A stretch of DNA of 16,262 nt from DAIOFH01 sp036745875 (GTDB lineage Bacteria > Planctomycetota > SZUA-567): positions 1 to 16,262 of the forward strand of contig DAIOFH010000088.1 of assembly GCA_036745875.1 (NCBI GenBank). The letters are read 5' to 3'. A program made the position numbers and the translations under genes. A model generated the notes under the pieces. It saw nothing but the letters and a program-made list of their open reading frames with translations. It did no database searches and was not told the DNA's origin. Positions 1 through 7,471 of this stretch are shown here, piece after piece (position 1 is the first letter of the stretch; every line of letters starts with the position of its first letter).

Positions 1-36
1 TGCGACGCCCGCTTTTTTAATATGACAAAAATTCGC

Positions 37-789
37 TCACACCGTTACGGGCGAATAGACAAACCTCGTGGAAACCGCCTCCACCCGCACGGGCTTGACC
101 GAATTGACGACACGGCGAAGGGACTGGCTGCGGGTGCGCTTGGCAAGCACCCAGGCCATAGCGTCGCGACTGCGGTCGAAAATCACGTCCGCCTTGCCGA
201 GTTCCGAGCCGTCCGTGTTGTTTTTAACACCGAGAACCAGGCAACCCGCCGCTTTTCCGGCGATGATCCCGGCGGGGGAATCTTCGATAACCACGCATTC
301 ATCCGGTCTGATGCCGAGTTTGGCGGCCCCGGCGAGGTAGATTTCCGGCTCCGGCTTGCCATGCTTGACCATATCCTTCGTGATGATAAACGAAAAATAC
401 CGGTCAAGCCCGGTCGCGTCCATCACCTTCTGGGCGCACTCACTCACACTGTTGGTGATGATCGCCATCTTGAGCTCGGTATCGGCCAGATCCTGAAGCA
501 GGCCGAAAATGCCGGGGTAGACCATTTCCATGCCATGTTTTTTGACATGTTCGAAATAGCAGGCCTGGCGCTGCTCGATCAGGTCGGGGACCGCTTCCAT
601 GTGGGGGTGGATCGAGTTGATTTTCGCGAGGGCGTGTTCTTCCGGCATGCCGATGCAATCATCCTGCCAGCCCTCCGGCATCAGAAGTCCGTACTTGGCA
701 AGAACCACATCCCATGCCTTCGCGTGTTCCAACTCCGAATCGACAAGGGTTCCGTCCATGTCGCTCAATACCGCTTTGATGGCTCGCAT
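37..789 (-). CDS. HAD-superfamily hydrolase, beta-phosphoglucomutase-like
   Basis: This is a cytosolic haloacid-dehalogenase phosphatase or phosphomutase of about 250 residues. All four HAD motifs are visible: DMDGT (nucleophile Asp10, acid/base Asp12), Thr112 in IITNS, Lys145 in HGKPEPEIY, and the acidic pair Glu169-Asp170 in VIEDS. A helical cap between motifs I and II places it in the subfamily with beta-phosphoglucomutase and 2-deoxyglucose-6-phosphatase. I chose the ATG at 789 because a TGAGGAA ribosome binding site lies just upstream; an in-frame TTG at 801 would sit inside that site. It is the last visible gene of the operon with the ROK kinase and the glycyl radical enzyme, 111 bases after the kinase stop. 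Its substrate is probably a sugar phosphate made or used by that pathway. The family is certain; the substrate, and phosphatase versus mutase activity, are not. Confidence 0.9.
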   Translation of the reverse strand: MRAIKAVLSDMDGTLVDSELEHAKAWDVVLAKYGLLMPEGWQDDCIGMPEEHALAKINSIHPHMEAVPDLIEQRQACYFEHVKKHGMEMVYPGIFGLLQDLADTELKMAIITNSVSECAQKVMDATGLDRYFSFIITKDMVKHGKPEPEIYLAGAAKLGIRPDECVVIEDSPAGIIAGKAAGCLVLGVKNNTDGSELGKADVIFDRSRDAMAWVLAKRTRSQSLRRVVNSVKPVRVEAVSTRFVYSPVTV

Positions 790-900
790 AATATTCCTCA
801 ATTAATAATTACGAACTAACAAAGAATAATTCCGATACATTCAAATAATTGTCTGGGGCTGCTCATTTTCATTTTATAATTATTGATTATTCATTGTTAA
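790..900. other. AT-rich intercistronic spacer, imperfect inverted repeat
   Basis: The gap between the ROK kinase and HAD genes is very AT-rich compared with the genes on either side. It contains AATTAATAATTACGAACTAA on one side and TTATAATTATTGATTATTCA on the other, which are roughly complementary. No gene is visible. It may be a dispersed intergenic repeat or an mRNA hairpin separating the two cistrons. Confidence 0.35.
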
Positions 901-1899
901 TTACAAAAGCGTTGCCGCTCCCATGACGCCTGAGCTCTCCTTGATCTCGGCCTTGACTATCTTGATCGGGTCGAAAAGCATGTGCCCTGCAAGCGAATCG
1001 AACTTGCTGCGCAGCCTTTCGAAAAAACCCATTTCCCAGTTCATCAGCCCGCCGCCCAGAACGATTACCGGCGGATTGAAAATCTGGAATATGTTATAAA
1101 CCATTATACCAAGATAGTCGGCATATTCATGCATAATTTCCAAGGCTACCGGATCGCCGGTTTTGGCATACCCGTATACATGCCTCCCGTCCACCTTGCG
1201 GGTGGTGGCGCCGGAATTCTCCCTGGTCATGATTTTCGTATTGTCGCCGTCTTCATCGAGATTGTCAAGGATGTGGGTATTTGTGAAACGGACGCTTTTG
1301 CGACGCACGATCTGGTCGAGGTTCAGCGTGCTCGCCAGCGCCATAAAGCAGCCGTTGTTGCCGCAGGTACAGCCGATGTCCGAGGTGGGATCGACTATGG
1401 TATGGCCTATTTCTCCGGCGGTACCGGTCTGGCCGCGATAGAGGCGGTTGTTGATGATCAGCCCGGCGCCAATCCCCGTGCTCACCGTCACGAATACCAT
1501 ATCCCCGAAGCCGCGCCCCGCACCGAAAAGATGTTCGGCCCAGGCTTGGCAATTGGCGTCATTTTCCAGTATCACCCTGACCCCGAGGCGGTCGTTCAGT
1601 TCCTTCGCCAAAGGGTAGTTTTTAAACCCGTCAAGGTTCGAGGTGGTGATTACCACCCCATCGCGGCTGCGCATATGCCCGGCCATCCCGACGCCCACGC
1701 CCTCCAGGTCACTGACGGCAATTCCCTGCTCGCGGCACAAGCCATTGACCATGTCGGCGACAAGGTCCATCAGGCATACTTCGTCAAGACAGGTATGCTC
1801 ATTAGTCGTGACGGTGCGGACAAGGGTTCCATCTCGTTTTACCAGTCCGGCCGCAAGTTTTGTCCCGCCAATATCGACGCCGCAGAGTAGCCGTTCCAT
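901..1899 (-). CDS. ROK-family sugar kinase
   Basis: This predicted cytosolic ATP-dependent sugar kinase of the ROK family has 332 residues, a typical length. The N-terminal phosphate-binding motif is DIGGTK at residues 9-14. The catalytic Asp114 lies in ENDANCQAW. The ROK zinc site is complete: His166 in GEIGH plus Cys177, Cys179 and Cys184 in GCTCGNNGC. The Glu that usually follows the last Cys (GCLE) is replaced (GCFM), so substrate contacts may be unusual. There is no N-terminal DNA-binding helix-turn-helix, which favours a kinase over a repressor. I chose the ATG at 1899 because GGAG sits six bases upstream; the TTG at 1911 overlaps that site. It lies between a glycyl radical enzyme and a HAD gene in one operon. 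I infer that it phosphorylates the sugar or anhydrohexitol used by that enzyme; glucose or N-acetyl-hexosamine are alternatives. Confidence 0.9.
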   Translation of the reverse strand: MERLLCGVDIGGTKLAAGLVKRDGTLVRTVTTNEHTCLDEVCLMDLVADMVNGLCREQGIAVSDLEGVGVGMAGHMRSRDGVVITTSNLDGFKNYPLAKELNDRLGVRVILENDANCQAWAEHLFGAGRGFGDMVFVTVSTGIGAGLIINNRLYRGQTGTAGEIGHTIVDPTSDIGCTCGNNGCFMALASTLNLDQIVRRKSVRFTNTHILDNLDEDGDNTKIMTRENSGATTRKVDGRHVYGYAKTGDPVALEIMHEYADYLGIMVYNIFQIFNPPVIVLGGGLMNWEMGFFERLRSKFDSLAGHMLFDPIKIVKAEIKESSGVMGAATLL

Positions 1900-1917
1900 T
1901 TGGATCTCCAAATAAAA

Positions 1918-1989
1918 AACACAGAGGATACAGGGAACACAGAAGCTTTTATCAAAAAATGCTCTGTGATCTCTGCGTCCTCTGTGGTT
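1918..1989. repeat. Imperfect inverted repeat with CACAGAGGA-type arms
   Basis: The left arm (about 1918-1944) reads ACACAGAGGATACAGGGAAC and onward. The reverse complement of the right arm (about 1962-1989) reads ACCACAGAGGACGCAGAGAT and onward. The arms match over roughly 27 bases with a few mismatches and enclose a short AT-rich loop. It lies between the stop of the glycyl radical enzyme gene and the ribosome binding site of the kinase gene, so the operon mRNA would carry it as a stem-loop. It looks like a dispersed intergenic repeat rather than a terminator, because no T-run follows on either strand. Confidence 0.6.
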
Positions 1990-2006
1990 GATGAAGGCTC
2001 TTCTTT

Positions 2007-4415
2007 TTACAGTACCTGCTCGGTTCTTTCAATGATATCATCCTGCGTCTGCTTGGACAATATATTGAAGAAAGCGCTGTATCCCGCGACGCGGACGATA
2101 AGGTCGCGGTGTTTCTCAGGGTGTGCCTGCGCGTCCTGGAGAGTCTCCCGGGAGACGACGTTGAATTGAACGTGGAAGCCGTGCAATCGATTGAAGAATG
2201 TCCTCAGAAGCGCGATGAGCTTGACCCGGTCCGCCTGGTTTTCGAGCATTTGCGGGTTGACCTTCTGATTGAGAAGCACGCCGCCGGTGATGCGCCTGGT
2301 GTCGAGCTTAGCGACTGTCTTGAAAACGGCGGTCGGACCGTTCGTGTCCGCTCCGTGGCTGGGCGAGCAGCCTTCCGCCAGCGGTTCCCCTGCAAAACGT
2401 CCGTCCGGAGTCGCGGGCGTCCCTGCTCCTTGCGGCACATTGGCCGAAATCGAAGACGTGCCGCCGTAGTAGACGCCGCCGATAGGGCCGCGCCCGTAGC
2501 GTGTGTTGTGATATTTTGACAGTTCGTCCAAATAGACGCCATAGGCCTGGCAGATCAAACTGTCGACATAATCGTCGTCATTGCCGTATTTCGCAACGGC
2601 AAGGAGTTTCTCCCTGATTGCCATGTTTTTTTTGCCTTCGAAATTGGCCTGTAAAGCCTGCCACAATTCTTCCGAGGTCATGGACTTGTCGTCGAAAACG
2701 CATTTCTTCACCGCCGCCATGGAATCGGCGAGATTGGCGATGCCGACCTGGAGGTCCGAGATAAAGTCATAGACCGCCCCGCCCTCTTTGAGATTGAGGC
2801 CGCGCTCGATGCAGTCATCGCAGAGTGCGGAACAAAGGACGTCAGCCGTATCACGCTCAAGCACCGTGTCGCAGCATGAATCGATGATAACGCAGTGGCG
2901 GGTGAATTCCCGGATTATCTTGTCCCATGCAGCCATGACCTGCTCGAAGGAGGTCATCCCGGTGAAATGGCCGACGCCCTCGCAGACCTTTTTGCCGCTT
3001 ATTAGATCGACGCCGTCGTTGAGAGCGATGAGGAACGATTTGGGAAAATTAAGGAAGCTCATGCCGGTGCAGCGGTAACCCCATTTTCCCGGAACGGCGA
3101 CTTCGACGCAACCGATGGCCGAGTAGTCGTAGGCGTCCTCTTTTTTGACTCCTTTTTCAATAAAGGACGGGATGATGATTTCGTCCGAGTTGAAGGCCGG
3201 CATGCCGAAGCCGAGACGGACGACTTCGATGCATTCCTGCATAAACCTGTCGTCAAGCCCAGCATGGTAGCGGACTGTGAGGTTCGGTTGCGGCAGACGG
3301 GTCTGGGCGACCGACCGAAGAATAAGGTAGCTCATGGGGTTGACGGCGTCTTTCGCTTCACGGGTCTGGCCACCGACGGTGACGTTTTGATAAAGCGGGC
3401 TGCCGGCGGAAAAACGCGTGTGGGTCCAGCTGCGAATCTTGTTGATCGTGAAGGTCTTAAGCCAGAGGTTGGTCATCAGTTCACAGGCCGAGTCTTCGGT
3501 TATTTTCCCCGCGTCCAGGTCGTGTTGGTAATAAGGATACAGGTACTGGTCCATGCGGCCGTAAGAGAGTGAGTGGCCGTTCGACTCGATCTGGAGGCAC
3601 AGGTGAACCAGCCACATCGACTGCACCGCCTCATGGAATGATTCAGCCGGACCGGCCGGGACCTTGCGGAGGATGCGGGCAAGCTCCAGGAGTTCCAGCT
3701 TGCGCTGTTCCGAACGCTCCTGTTTGGCAAGCTGGCTGGCGAGGTCGGCGTAGCGGGATGCAAAAGCGATCGTGGCGTCGATGACAATCGGAATAGCGCG
3801 GAGGAAATAGGATTTCGAGAGGTTGGTGTAGTCGGTCATGTCGAGGCTGGCAAGCTTCTTCTCAGCCCGGTACTTGACGTCGAGAAGGCCTTTTTCCAAA
3901 ACATCCGCATATTTCACCGCCACATGGGCGTCGCCGGAGGTGATGTTGCCTTCGGCCTTGATAATGCCAAGGTCATAAAACAACTTACTTTCGGTAGGCA
4001 TGGCGGCAAGTCCGCGTTCCTTGACCGTGTTGTGCTGCCAAAACGGCGCGATGTCCCTGAGAACCTGCTTGTTTGCCTCGGTGATATAGAACCGGTCGCC
4101 GTCACGTTTGTCGAACTCATCAAGCTCCGCCACAACCCAGTCCATGGCGTATTCGGGGAAGATAGGGGCGGAACGGTTCGACGACGCCTGGTTGCCGGCG
4201 AGAAGGGTATGAGGCTCAATGTAGATGCTCATGCCTTCGAGGATGTTTTTATACATTAGTGCGCGGCGCAGCACCATGGGTTGGTCCATGTTCTCGCGGT
4301 AGACGTCGGTGGTGATGCGGGCGCGTTCGACACACACAGACGCCTGCGCGTTCAAGAGTTCTTCGCGAAAATCCGTCATACGGGGAGTCAGTTTGCCGAA
4401 ATAGTCATTCATCAT
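2007..4415 (-). CDS. ybiW: Glycyl radical enzyme, YbiW/PflD type
   Basis: This oxygen-sensitive radical enzyme has 802 residues, the usual length for the family. The glycyl radical loop is at the C-terminus (RVAGYSAFF, radical Gly778). The thiyl cysteine Cys436 lies in SAIGCVEVAVPGKWGYRC, with the dehydratase/lyase-type Glu438 two residues on instead of the Cys-Cys pair of true pyruvate formate-lyase. GRMDQ is at 286-290. The text around the active site and the GPTAVF/GGVLLNQKVNPQ region match what I recall of E. coli YbiW and PflD, which open the ring of 1,5-anhydroglucitol- and 1,5-anhydromannitol-6-phosphate to 1-deoxyfructose-6-phosphate. AGGAGG precedes two adjacent ATGs (4415, 4412); the second has the better spacing. 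It is first in an operon with a ROK kinase and a HAD gene behind a consensus promoter. A radical-SAM activase is required but is not in the window. YbiW cannot be separated from PflD substrate type by eye. Confidence 0.93.
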   Translation of the reverse strand: MMNDYFGKLTPRMTDFREELLNAQASVCVERARITTDVYRENMDQPMVLRRALMYKNILEGMSIYIEPHTLLAGNQASSNRSAPIFPEYAMDWVVAELDEFDKRDGDRFYITEANKQVLRDIAPFWQHNTVKERGLAAMPTESKLFYDLGIIKAEGNITSGDAHVAVKYADVLEKGLLDVKYRAEKKLASLDMTDYTNLSKSYFLRAIPIVIDATIAFASRYADLASQLAKQERSEQRKLELLELARILRKVPAGPAESFHEAVQSMWLVHLCLQIESNGHSLSYGRMDQYLYPYYQHDLDAGKITEDSACELMTNLWLKTFTINKIRSWTHTRFSAGSPLYQNVTVGGQTREAKDAVNPMSYLILRSVAQTRLPQPNLTVRYHAGLDDRFMQECIEVVRLGFGMPAFNSDEIIIPSFIEKGVKKEDAYDYSAIGCVEVAVPGKWGYRCTGMSFLNFPKSFLIALNDGVDLISGKKVCEGVGHFTGMTSFEQVMAAWDKIIREFTRHCVIIDSCCDTVLERDTADVLCSALCDDCIERGLNLKEGGAVYDFISDLQVGIANLADSMAAVKKCVFDDKSMTSEELWQALQANFEGKKNMAIREKLLAVAKYGNDDDYVDSLICQAYGVYLDELSKYHNTRYGRGPIGGVYYGGTSSISANVPQGAGTPATPDGRFAGEPLAEGCSPSHGADTNGPTAVFKTVAKLDTRRITGGVLLNQKVNPQMLENQADRVKLIALLRTFFNRLHGFHVQFNVVSRETLQDAQAHPEKHRDLIVRVAGYSAFFNILSKQTQDDIIERTEQVL

Positions 4416-4473
4416 CTATCCTCCTAGAGCAGCCTATACGATAAGTAGGTACGAAGCATTTCCAACTCGATGC

Positions 4474-4501
4474 ATTATAGCTCTCAACTTACCTTTGTCA
4501 A
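4474..4501 (-). promoter_or_regulatory. Consensus sigma-70 promoter of the glycyl radical enzyme operon
   Basis: On the minus strand the -35 TTGACA (4496-4501) and -10 TATAAT (4474-4479) are both perfect consensus hexamers, separated by 16 bases. The predicted start lies about 50 bases ahead of the AGGAGG site of the glycyl radical enzyme gene. Upstream of the -35, AAGTATT occurs twice (4500-4506 and 4521-4527), 21 bases apart, flanking the palindrome TTTCGTTCGAAA at 4511-4522. That arrangement looks like regulator sites; such a strong core promoter would need repression to be controlled. Confidence 0.85.
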
Positions 4502-4589
4502 GTATTTTCCTTTCGTTCGAAAGTATTATTTTTTACGATTTGTCATTTCCGGAAACCTTATTGCCTCCCTTCCGCCCATTGAGGAGGAG

Positions 4590-4600
4590 TGGTATTACCA
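4590..4600. promoter_or_regulatory. Palindrome upstream of the vapB remnant, possible operator
   Basis: TGGTATTACCA is a perfect palindrome around a central T, ending 28 bases before the vapB start codon. VapB-type antitoxins bind palindromes in their own promoter, so this may be a surviving operator. The site is short and could be chance. Confidence 0.35.
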
Positions 4601-4628
4601 ATAGATCAAAAGCAAAGGAGGAAGCCGC

Positions 4629-4894
4629 ATGCAAAAGGCCATACTGTTCAACAATGGCCGCAGCCAAGTGGTGCGTTTGCCGAAGGAGTTCAGGTTTAAA
4701 GGCGAGAGTTTGATGAGAGCACTGCTTATTGTTATGAAAAATTTCGCGCTGTATTGAAGCAACAAGGCCAAGTCATCGGCCCGTTTGATATGGTTATAGC
4801 CGGTCATGCGTTGAGTCTCAATGTGACGTTTGTGACCAACAATCTTCGCGAATTCATTCGTATACCCGACTTGACCTGTACGAAATGGGGCTGA
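4629..4894 (+). pseudogene. vapBC toxin-antitoxin remnant with internal deletion
   Basis: The ATG at 4629, behind a good AGGAGG site, begins a VapB/AbrB-like antitoxin: MQKAILFNNGRSQVVRLPKE followed by FRFKGES. That is the swapped-hairpin DNA-binding half of VapB. The family match ends there, near 4708. From 4709, in another frame, comes the C-terminal 61 residues of a VapC PIN-domain ribonuclease: FDESTAYCYEKF, then a GPFDMVIAGHALSL core with the late catalytic Asp, then VTNNLREFIRIPDL, ending at TGA 4892-4894. The missing part is the end of VapB and the N-terminal half of VapC, including its first catalytic acidic residues. No intact toxin can be made; a 42-residue antitoxin-like peptide might still be translated to the TGA at 4755-4757. 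I read it as one deletion that fused the two genes out of frame. Confidence 0.85.
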
Positions 4895-4906
4895 GGTAAC
4901 TGACTC

Positions 4907-5527
4907 TCATTTCTCCGCCACCATGCAAATCCAGTCGCCTTTTTCGCCCTGGAGTTGGGTAACTGGCGCAAAGCCCGCGGATTCCAATAACTCCCGGTAC
5001 TCATCGGGACTGTAAATGTTCATTTGAATGTTCCTGACGAAAAAGTCGGAAACGCCGCGCACAGCGCCGCCCTCCTTCCACGCCCCCGCCACTATGGCGA
5101 AACAGCCGCCTTTTTTGAGTATCTTGAGAATTCCACGGAAACACTCTTCAAGGTCGGGCCAAAAAAAGACCGTCTCGAAAGCGGTGACCAAAGTAAACAT
5201 TTCTGCAGGAAAGGGAAGCGCCCGTACGTCGGCCACCTCGATGGCGACTTTGCCGGCGGCGACTCCAGCCTTATTCGCGGCAATGGATTTTCGGACCGAA
5301 GCCTCCGAATAATCGACCCCATGGACTTTGACCGCGCGCTCAGCCATGAGGCGAATCGCCCCGCCCCCGCCGCAGCCAATATCCAGGACAACGTCACCAG
5401 GCCTGACGTCAAGCTGATCTACCACCTGTCGTGTCAGGGGAGCATGTCCTTTGTTCATCAATCCCGCGATCAGACCACCAAGAAAGCCTTCCGGTTTGCG
5501 AAAATTCGAGAATAATTTGTGTAACAT
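4907..5527 (-). CDS. Class I SAM-dependent methyltransferase, UbiE-like
   Basis: This is a soluble methyltransferase of 206 residues with a Rossmann-fold S-adenosylmethionine site. Motif I is VLDIGCGGGG at residues 47-56, followed by an acidic end of strand 2 (VHGVDYSEASV), a motif II region ADVRALPFPAEMF, and a post-motif ILKKGGCFAIV. The C-terminal part YSPDEYRELLESAGFAPV is usual for the UbiE/methyltransf_11 group. The acceptor is unknown; quinone or small-molecule methylation are both possible, and neighbours do not help. The start at 5527 has GAGGA seven bases upstream. It has its own extended -10 promoter beyond the rpsA terminator and converges with the vapBC remnant, leaving only 12 bases between stops. 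Confidence 0.88.
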   Translation of the reverse strand: MLHKLFSNFRKPEGFLGGLIAGLMNKGHAPLTRQVVDQLDVRPGDVVLDIGCGGGGAIRLMAERAVKVHGVDYSEASVRKSIAANKAGVAAGKVAIEVADVRALPFPAEMFTLVTAFETVFFWPDLEECFRGILKILKKGGCFAIVAGAWKEGGAVRGVSDFFVRNIQMNIYSPDEYRELLESAGFAPVTQLQGEKGDWICMVAEK

Positions 5528-5538
5528 TCGCCTATCCT

Positions 5539-5560
5539 CGCGGAGAAGGACGTCTCCGCG
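5539..5560 (-). promoter_or_regulatory. Hairpin in the methyltransferase 5' leader
   Basis: CGCGGAGA and TCTCCGCG form a perfect 8-bp stem around a six-base loop. In the minus-strand transcript it ends directly at the GAGGA ribosome binding site of the methyltransferase gene, so it could affect ribosome access or mRNA stability. Confidence 0.5.
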
Positions 5561-5582
5561 CCGTCTTCTTGCAACACGAAAC

Positions 5583-5591
5583 AGTATAGCA
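5583..5591 (-). promoter_or_regulatory. Extended -10 promoter of the methyltransferase gene
   Basis: On the minus strand TGCTATACT is an extended -10 element (TGn plus TATACT). The -35 region is poor (TTCCTG at 17 bases), which extended -10 promoters tolerate. It lies just past the rpsA terminator and about 55 bases ahead of the methyltransferase start codon, in the right place to uncouple the two genes. Confidence 0.55.
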
Positions 5592-5610
5592 TCCCCGCCG
5601 GGCCGCAGGA

Positions 5611-5650
5611 AAAGAAAAAACCCCGGACAGACCTTAGATCCACCCGGGGT
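5611..5650 (-). terminator. Rho-independent terminator of rpsA
   Basis: On the minus strand ACCCCGG (5644-5650) pairs with CCGGGGT (5620-5626) around a 17-base loop, and is followed by TTTTTTCTTT (5611-5620). It begins about 30 bases after the rpsA stop codon. Confidence 0.85.
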
Positions 5651-5682
5651 GCAAATCGCAATACCAGACTAAAACCATTCGC

Positions 5683-7431
5683 CTAGTCGCGCTTGATGTA
5701 ACGGTCGATATCTTCGCGGCTGGCTTCGTTGGATTCCGGCTGCTGGATATCTTTCCTCTTGGCCATCTGTTCTTCCGGGGTGCTGCCGTTGGCGACGCCT
5801 TCGGCGGCCCTGAGGGACAGGCCGATCTTTCGGTCGTTTAGGTCTATGTTGATGATCATGACGGTGACTTGATCGCCGACCTTGACGACTTCTTCGGGCT
5901 TTTCGATCTTGCGGTCGGCCATTTCCGAAATGTGGAGAAGGCCTTCGAGATCGGGTTCGATTTCAACAAACGCACCGAAGTTGGTGAGCTTGGTGACGGT
6001 GCCGGTGACGATGTCCGAAGTGTGGTACTTTTCCGGGATTCTCTTGGCCCACGGATCGTCTTCGAGCTGCTTGATGCCGAGGGTGACGCGCTTCCTTTCC
6101 TGGTCGACCGCCAGGACGACGGCGCGGACAGTGTCGCCTTTCTTGAGAAGGGCGGACGGATGGGCGAACTTCTTGGTCCAGGACATGTCGTTGACATGCA
6201 GGAGACCGTCGATGCCTTCTTCCAGTTCGATGAAGGCGCCGTAGTTGGTCATGTTCCTGACCTTGCCCTCGATGATGGTGCCGATGGGGTACTTGGCTTC
6301 GACCTGGGTCCAGGGGTTTTCCTCGGTCTGCTTCATGCCGAGGGAAAGTTCGTGCTTGTCCTTGTTGATGTCAAGGACGACGACTTCGACATTGTCGCCG
6401 ACGTTGACAAGTTCGGACGGGTGCGAGACCTGACGGGTCCAGCTCATTTCCGAGATGTGGACAAGGCCTTCGATGCCGTCGGCAAGCTTCACGAAGCAGC
6501 CGTAGGGCATGATATTGACGACAGGGCCGGTGTGGCGGCTGCCGATGGGGAAGCGCTCCTCAATGTTTTCCCACGGCGATTCCTGGGCCTGCTTGAGGCC
6601 GAGGGAGATACGTTCACGCTGCAGGTCGAAGTCGAGAACCTTGACGTCGATCTGCTGGTCCAGTTTGACCACCTCGGAGGGGTGCGAAACGCGGCCCCAG
6701 GACATGTCGGTGATGTGGAGAAGACCATCGATGCCGCCGAGGTCGACGAACGCGCCGAAATCGGTGATGTTCTTGACGACGCCCTTCCTGACTTCGCCCT
6801 TGACGAGCGATGTGAGGACATCGGATTTTCTGCGTTCGCGTTCTTCTTCCATAAGTTTGCGGCGGGAAAGAACGATGTTTCTGCGGTCGCGGTCGATCTT
6901 GATGATCTTGCATTCGAGCTCGCGGCCGATGTATTCGGAAACGTCTGTGGAGCGGCGGATGTCGACCTGCGAGGCGGGCAGGAACACCGGCACGCCGATA
7001 TCGACGAGGAGTCCGCCCTTGATTTTGCGGAGGACCTTGCCTTTGACGACGTCGCCGACGTCGTACTGCTCCATAATGCGTTCCCAGTTGCGGATGCGGT
7101 CGGCTTTCCTCTTGGAGAGGACGATTTCGCCGTTTTCGTCATCGATTTCTTCGAGAAGGACTTCGATTTCATCGCCCTGCACCGGGATTTCTTCCGGAGC
7201 GAACTCGAGGAGGGGGACGATGCCTTCCGCCTTGTAGTTGATGTCGACGATGACGTCGTCGCGGGTGACCCTGGTGACGCGACCCTTGACGATGCCGCCC
7301 GGCTCGAGGCTCTTGATCGTGAAGCCTTCGTCCATCTGGGTCATACCGGCCATGGCTTCAGAGAGTTCCTTACGCAGGTCGTCGTCCGAAATCACGTTGT
7401 TCACTAAAGCATATCTACCTGGCCTAACCAT
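5683..7431 (-). CDS. rpsA: 30S ribosomal protein S1
   Basis: S1 is the largest small-subunit ribosomal protein; it binds mRNA near the ribosome entry site and helps unfold it for initiation. The 582-residue product holds six S1/OB-fold RNA-binding repeats at about residues 44-107, 126-189, 211-279, 296-366, 383-453 and 470-541. Repeats 3-6 carry the classic GAFV/GCFV...GLLHI pattern (for example NITDFGAFVDLGGIDGLLHI). The first two are divergent, as expected of the ribosome-docking domains. E. coli S1 has 557 residues, so the length is normal. An open frame extends upstream to 7659, but that part is low-complexity and unlike S1. The ATG at 7431 follows GGGAG by seven bases and starts MVRPGRYALVNN, so I chose it. 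It is monocistronic here, with a terminator after it and a structured leader before it. Confidence 0.95.
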   Translation of the reverse strand: MVRPGRYALVNNVISDDDLRKELSEAMAGMTQMDEGFTIKSLEPGGIVKGRVTRVTRDDVIVDINYKAEGIVPLLEFAPEEIPVQGDEIEVLLEEIDDENGEIVLSKRKADRIRNWERIMEQYDVGDVVKGKVLRKIKGGLLVDIGVPVFLPASQVDIRRSTDVSEYIGRELECKIIKIDRDRRNIVLSRRKLMEEERERRKSDVLTSLVKGEVRKGVVKNITDFGAFVDLGGIDGLLHITDMSWGRVSHPSEVVKLDQQIDVKVLDFDLQRERISLGLKQAQESPWENIEERFPIGSRHTGPVVNIMPYGCFVKLADGIEGLVHISEMSWTRQVSHPSELVNVGDNVEVVVLDINKDKHELSLGMKQTEENPWTQVEAKYPIGTIIEGKVRNMTNYGAFIELEEGIDGLLHVNDMSWTKKFAHPSALLKKGDTVRAVVLAVDQERKRVTLGIKQLEDDPWAKRIPEKYHTSDIVTGTVTKLTNFGAFVEIEPDLEGLLHISEMADRKIEKPEEVVKVGDQVTVMIINIDLNDRKIGLSLRAAEGVANGSTPEEQMAKRKDIQQPESNEASREDIDRYIKRD

Positions 7432-7471
7432 ATACTTCTCCCTGCGGCTACCGGCCCCCAAGGCAGGCTGC

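Noticed and set aside
1..20. Half of a bidirectional terminator at the left edge
   Set aside because: TGCGACGCCCGCTTTTTTAA looks like the 3' half of a terminator, but the other arm would be outside the window and cannot be checked.
982..1890. 302-codon open frame on the plus strand
   Set aside because: It is antisense to the ROK kinase, which has every family motif; the plus-strand product resembles nothing.
5869..7407. 512-codon open frame on the plus strand
   Set aside because: It is opposite rpsA; its sequence is a repetitive Asp/Val/Phe pattern that simply mirrors the S1 repeats.
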